Below are positions 5,746 through 7,940 of a stretch of 7,940 bases of DNA, piece after piece. The stretch spans positions 21,689 through 29,628 of the forward strand of contig MHLB01000034.1 of NCBI GenBank assembly GCA_001818895.1, in the 5' to 3' direction. How positions within the stretch are numbered: position 1 is the first letter of the stretch; each line of letters starts with the position of its first letter. The translations under genes and the position numbers were made by a program. This stretch comes from Candidatus Liptonbacteria bacterium RIFCSPLOWO2_01_FULL_53_13. Lineage in GTDB: Bacteria > Patescibacteriota > Minisyncoccia > UBA6257 > 2-01-FULL-56-20. The notes under the pieces were generated by a model. The model saw only the letters and a list, made by a program, of their open reading frames with translations, did not search any database and was not told the origin of the DNA.

Positions 5746-6794
5746 GGCGTAATCACTACTTTAATCGTCTGCCCCGCTTTCATAAGTTCCACCGCTTTTT
5801 TGATATCTTCAAGCGGCATTATGTGCGTGATGAGGGTTTGGAAGTCGGCGGGGCGGGCGAGAATCAACTGCATGGCTTTCTCATATTGCTTTCGGCATGC
5901 GCCGAAAGCGCCGTAAACCTCTATTTCCCAATAATGGATCTTATTGGTGTCAATAAGAGGCGATGCCGTCCCCTTTGCAAGACCGGCAAAGAATGAAACG
6001 CGCGCCCTGACCGCTGCCATCTCAATCGCCTCGGTCTGGAGCGATGGCGCAGGCGCCGCAACAATCACAACGTCCGCCCCGCGACCGTCGGTTTCTTTGC
6101 GCACCCGCTCCGCAAGATTTTCTTTGGAGCTGTCTATCGAGACGTCCGCATGAGAAACAGCGGCGCGCGCGAGTTTGGCAGAGTCAATATCTGCAAGAAT
6201 AATCTTCTTCGCCCCCTGCGCACGAGCCGCGACCACGTGCAGAGATCCGATTGGGCCCGCGCCGATAACGACGACAACATCGTCGGGACCGATGCGAAGT
6301 TTTTCCTGGCCATTCAAGACGCACGCCAATGGTTCGGCAACCGCTAATAATGTCAGTGGGATTGCGGTTTCGGGAATCTTCACGAGCACTCCCTGGTCTG
6401 CGGCGTCTTTGGGAACCCGCATATACTCGGCAAACCCGCCATCGGTGTCATAGCCAAACGCGTGCACGCGCTCCACGACAACGGGGCAGATATTCTGCTC
6501 CCCGCGGAGACAGAAATTGCATTTCATACATCCGATGGGCGCTACGACAAGCACCTTATCTCCCTTCGCGACCCCCGCTTTACCGGACTTTGAATCCTCG
6601 ACCACTCCCACAATTTCATGTCCGGTCGTCCTCGGCGGCGTAATGGCACGATGGCCGTTGCCAAAAACCTTCACGTCGGTGCCGCAAAGCCCGCAGGCGA
6701 TGATTTTTAAGAGCACCTCGCCTTCGCCGATCTGCGGGACCGGCTTTTCTTCAACGCTATAGTCATTTGGTCCTCTGAATATCAAAGCGCGCAT
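5742..6794 (-). CDS. zinc-dependent MDR alcohol/polyol dehydrogenase
   Basis: The 350-residue protein has the normal length of the zinc-containing medium-chain dehydrogenase family (threonine, sorbitol and alcohol dehydrogenases). Catalytic zinc ligands are C37 in CGLCGTD, H59 and E60 in GHE, and probably E154. Four cysteines (C89, C92, C95, C103) form the structural zinc site. The Rossmann domain has VIGAGPIG (176-183). An Asp at the end of the second strand (D202 in LADID) favours NAD over NADP. The substrate is uncertain: a sugar alcohol, a polyol phosphate or L-threonine are all plausible. The context of nucleotidylyltransferases favours a polyol or sugar. ATG at 6794 is nine bases downstream of a strong -10 box. 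The stop overlaps the Nudix start, making this the first gene of a coupled operon. Confidence 0.88.
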   Translation of the reverse strand: MRALIFRGPNDYSVEEKPVPQIGEGEVLLKIIACGLCGTDVKVFGNGHRAITPPRTTGHEIVGVVEDSKSGKAGVAKGDKVLVVAPIGCMKCNFCLRGEQNICPVVVERVHAFGYDTDGGFAEYMRVPKDAADQGVLVKIPETAIPLTLLAVAEPLACVLNGQEKLRIGPDDVVVVIGAGPIGSLHVVAARAQGAKKIILADIDSAKLARAAVSHADVSIDSSKENLAERVRKETDGRGADVVIVAAPAPSLQTEAIEMAAVRARVSFFAGLAKGTASPLIDTNKIHYWEIEVYGAFGACRKQYEKAMQLILARPADFQTLITHIMPLEDIKKAVELMKAGQTIKVVITP

Positions 6795-6803
6795 GGTGGT
6801 GTA

Positions 6804-6831
6804 ATTGTAGTCCTTGATTCCGATTCGTCAA
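6804..6831 (-). promoter_or_regulatory. predicted near-leaderless promoter of the dehydrogenase operon
   Basis: On the minus strand, TTGACG (6831-6826, five of six) and TACAAT (6809-6804, five of six) are spaced 16 bases apart. Only nine bases separate the -10 from the ATG at 6794, so transcription would start on or just before the start codon. The -35 begins directly after the TGA of the PGI/PMI gene. This is one of the best promoter matches in the window. Confidence 0.6.
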
Positions 6832-7803
6832 TCATCGCTTCGCGATCAATTTTTTAAACTCTTCCACCATGCCAACTTTTTCCGGCTCGGCATGGTAGTG
6901 CCGGGCCGTGTAATATGAAGTCCAGTCTGCCAGCATGATTGAGGAGAATATTTTCTCCCAAGCATTTTTGCCGTTAAGTAGCACAACTTCCGAGCGGAGC
7001 CCGCGCTTCGCGAAAAGCTTTCGCAGCACATCCATTCTCTTTGTAATTTGCGAATGGTCATCCTTATCCTTAAGAAGGATGAAGTAAAAATGCTTTGAGA
7101 GCGACGCAGCACTCTTGGTCGTATCGAAGCTAATCATCTCGTTATGGTTCATCTCCGGTATTACATTGTAGAACGCCGGAATTTTCCCGGTTTCATTAAG
7201 TCTGATCTTCCAATTATAAAGAATGGAATAATTCCGGGGCGAGGAATAGATCACGGGCACGGACCCAATGAGCTTTTGCGCGAGATGCTTTCCTCTCTTT
7301 TCGTAACGACTTGAATGAAGTGCCTTGGTAAGCTTACTTATATCGCGAAGCGCTTGCCGTTCGTGCATAAGTGCGAGAGTTGCCTTGAGCATGTATCCTA
7401 TTGCCGATCTCGGCTGGACGCCGGACGGCACAAGGGCATACGGCAGTTTGAGCGCCTCCGCCATCCTGATCAGTTTTCCGCCTGAAGCCATGACGGCAAC
7501 GTTCAACTTCCTCTTTAGCGCATGTTTGAATGCGTCGATTGTTTCTTCGGTATTCCCCGAATAAGAACTCGCGATAAAAAGGCAATCTTTCAGCTCCTTG
7601 CGAGACAACGGGGGCAGGCCGTAATTTGACCACGCAGTAACTTGGAAATTCGGCCGCCATGTCTTAATCAGGTCTGCGGCAAAATGCGAACCGCCCATGC
7701 CGGCCACAATGAACTTCTTGAACTTTTTCAAGGCGCGGGCATTCTGAATCTTTGGCTCCCACGCGAATTGTTTATTGAAATTTTTAATGTCGTCGTAAAT
7801 CAT
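6832..7803 (-). CDS. bifunctional phosphoglucose/phosphomannose isomerase (SIS domains)
   Basis: The 323-residue protein matches the short single-chain PGI/PMI family, which interconverts glucose-6-phosphate, fructose-6-phosphate and mannose-6-phosphate. The sugar-phosphate isomerase loops are GMGGS (35-39) and SSYSGNTEE (79-87), followed by the family-typical SGVQPRSAIGY (127-137). The likely catalytic Glu is E204 (RLNETGK) and the catalytic His is H220 in PEMNHNEM; their 16-residue spacing fits the known enzymes. The C-terminal GMVEEFKKLI helix is also typical. This enzyme feeds both glycolysis and GDP-mannose-type nucleotide sugars, linking central metabolism to the genes downstream. ATG at 7803 follows a -10 box by 13 bases. 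It is divergent from the dehydrogenase at the window edge. Confidence 0.9.
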   Translation of the reverse strand: MIYDDIKNFNKQFAWEPKIQNARALKKFKKFIVAGMGGSHFAADLIKTWRPNFQVTAWSNYGLPPLSRKELKDCLFIASSYSGNTEETIDAFKHALKRKLNVAVMASGGKLIRMAEALKLPYALVPSGVQPRSAIGYMLKATLALMHERQALRDISKLTKALHSSRYEKRGKHLAQKLIGSVPVIYSSPRNYSILYNWKIRLNETGKIPAFYNVIPEMNHNEMISFDTTKSAASLSKHFYFILLKDKDDHSQITKRMDVLRKLFAKRGLRSEVVLLNGKNAWEKIFSSIMLADWTSYYTARHYHAEPEKVGMVEEFKKLIAKR

Positions 7804-7816
7804 TACCTTACGTTAC

Positions 7817-7846
7817 ATTGTAGCACGGCAAAATCACAATTGGAAA
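7817..7846 (-). promoter_or_regulatory. predicted promoter of the PGI/PMI gene
   Basis: On the minus strand the extended -10 TG-C-TACAAT (7825-7817, five of six plus TG) lies 18 bases from TTTCCA (7846-7841), or 17 bases from TTCCAA (7845-7840). Initiation would be near 7810, leaving a leader of about seven bases. Its -35 uses the same bases as the -35 of the divergent gene. Confidence 0.5.
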
Positions 7847-7868
7847 AAAACAGCGAAGGTGGTATTCT
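7840..7868 (+). promoter_or_regulatory. predicted leaderless promoter of the SDR gene
   Basis: TTGGAA (7840-7845) and TATTCT (7863-7868), the latter preceded by TG one base upstream (7860-7861), are separated by the ideal 17 bases. Initiation is expected at about 7875-7876, which coincides with the ATG at 7876, so the mRNA would have no leader. A purine-rich AAGGTGG upstream is too far from the ATG to act as a Shine-Dalgarno site. Confidence 0.5.
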
Positions 7869-7875
7869 CTTTCTT

Positions 7876-7940
7876 ATGAGTTATTCGCTTATTCTGGGAG
7901 GTACAAAAGGAATGGGGCTCGCCCTCGCGCAAGAGTCGGC
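7876..7940 (+). CDS. short-chain dehydrogenase/reductase, N-terminal part (cut by window edge)
   Basis: The ATG at 7876 opens 21 full codons to the window edge, reading MSYSLILGGTKGMGLALAQE followed by Ser. The hydrophobic strand and the GGTKGMGLA loop are the TGxxxGxG-type NAD(P)-binding motif at the very start of an SDR protein. It is the only gene on the plus strand. Its substrate cannot be judged from this fragment. Placement beside a nucleotide-sugar cluster would suit a sugar or polyol oxidoreductase, but that is a guess. Confidence 0.65.
   Translation, partial: MSYSLILGGTKGMGLALAQES

Noticed and set aside
6150..6762. Several overlapping plus-strand open frames opposite the dehydrogenase
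   Set aside because: They are antisense to a well-supported gene, have low-complexity composition rich in Arg/Ser/Pro, and show no motif or start signal.

Overview
The window looks like a surface-glycan or nucleotide-sugar region from a small-genome bacterium. Genes are packed with gaps of tens of bases or with 4-base overlaps, and no start has a convincing Shine-Dalgarno site. At least five genes have a promoter-like -10 element only 7-13 bases before the ATG, so leaderless or nearly leaderless mRNAs look like the normal mode. Together with a single-chain bifunctional phosphoglucose/phosphomannose isomerase, this fits a Patescibacteria/CPR-type genome (Parcubacteria-like). That placement is an inference; there is no rRNA or marker gene here to confirm it.

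All genes but one read on the minus strand, so the order of transcription runs from high to low coordinates. At the right edge a short-chain dehydrogenase (7876-7940, plus strand, cut by the edge) diverges from the PGI/PMI gene (6832-7803). The two predicted promoters share the same -35 bases. Next comes a tightly coupled block with its own promoter: a zinc-dependent MDR dehydrogenase (5742-6794), a Nudix hydrolase (5020-5745) and a sugar-phosphate nucleotidylyltransferase-like protein (4295-5023), joined by ATGA stop/start overlaps. A 2H-type phosphoesterase with two HxT motifs (3574-4281) follows 13 bases later. A strong hairpin at 3539-3575 closes the block, but its U-tract points in the plus direction.

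Downstream come a glycerophosphodiester phosphodiesterase family protein (2688-3452), a 121-base spacer almost filled by a long inverted repeat (2568-2679), a second nucleotidylyltransferase of the same family (1820-2566), an FkbM-type methyltransferase (1050-1784), a second class I methyltransferase (312-1016), and the first 82 codons of an unrecognised protein (1-248).

Read together: PGI/PMI interconverts hexose-6-phosphates and feeds nucleotide-sugar synthesis. Two nucleotidylyltransferases activate phosphorylated precursors. The dehydrogenases supply oxidised or reduced intermediates, a Nudix enzyme and two phosphodiesterases act on phosphodiester or pyrophosphate bonds, and the methyltransferases probably cap glycans. 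The pairing of two divergent nucleotidylyltransferases with two different phosphodiesterases suggests metabolism of an unusual phosphodiester-containing sugar or polyol. That is the most novel-looking aspect of the window, but the substrates cannot be read from sequence. Two enzymes (FkbM and GDPD) carry a substitution at a normally acidic ligand position. No mobile element gene, tRNA, rRNA or CRISPR array was seen.
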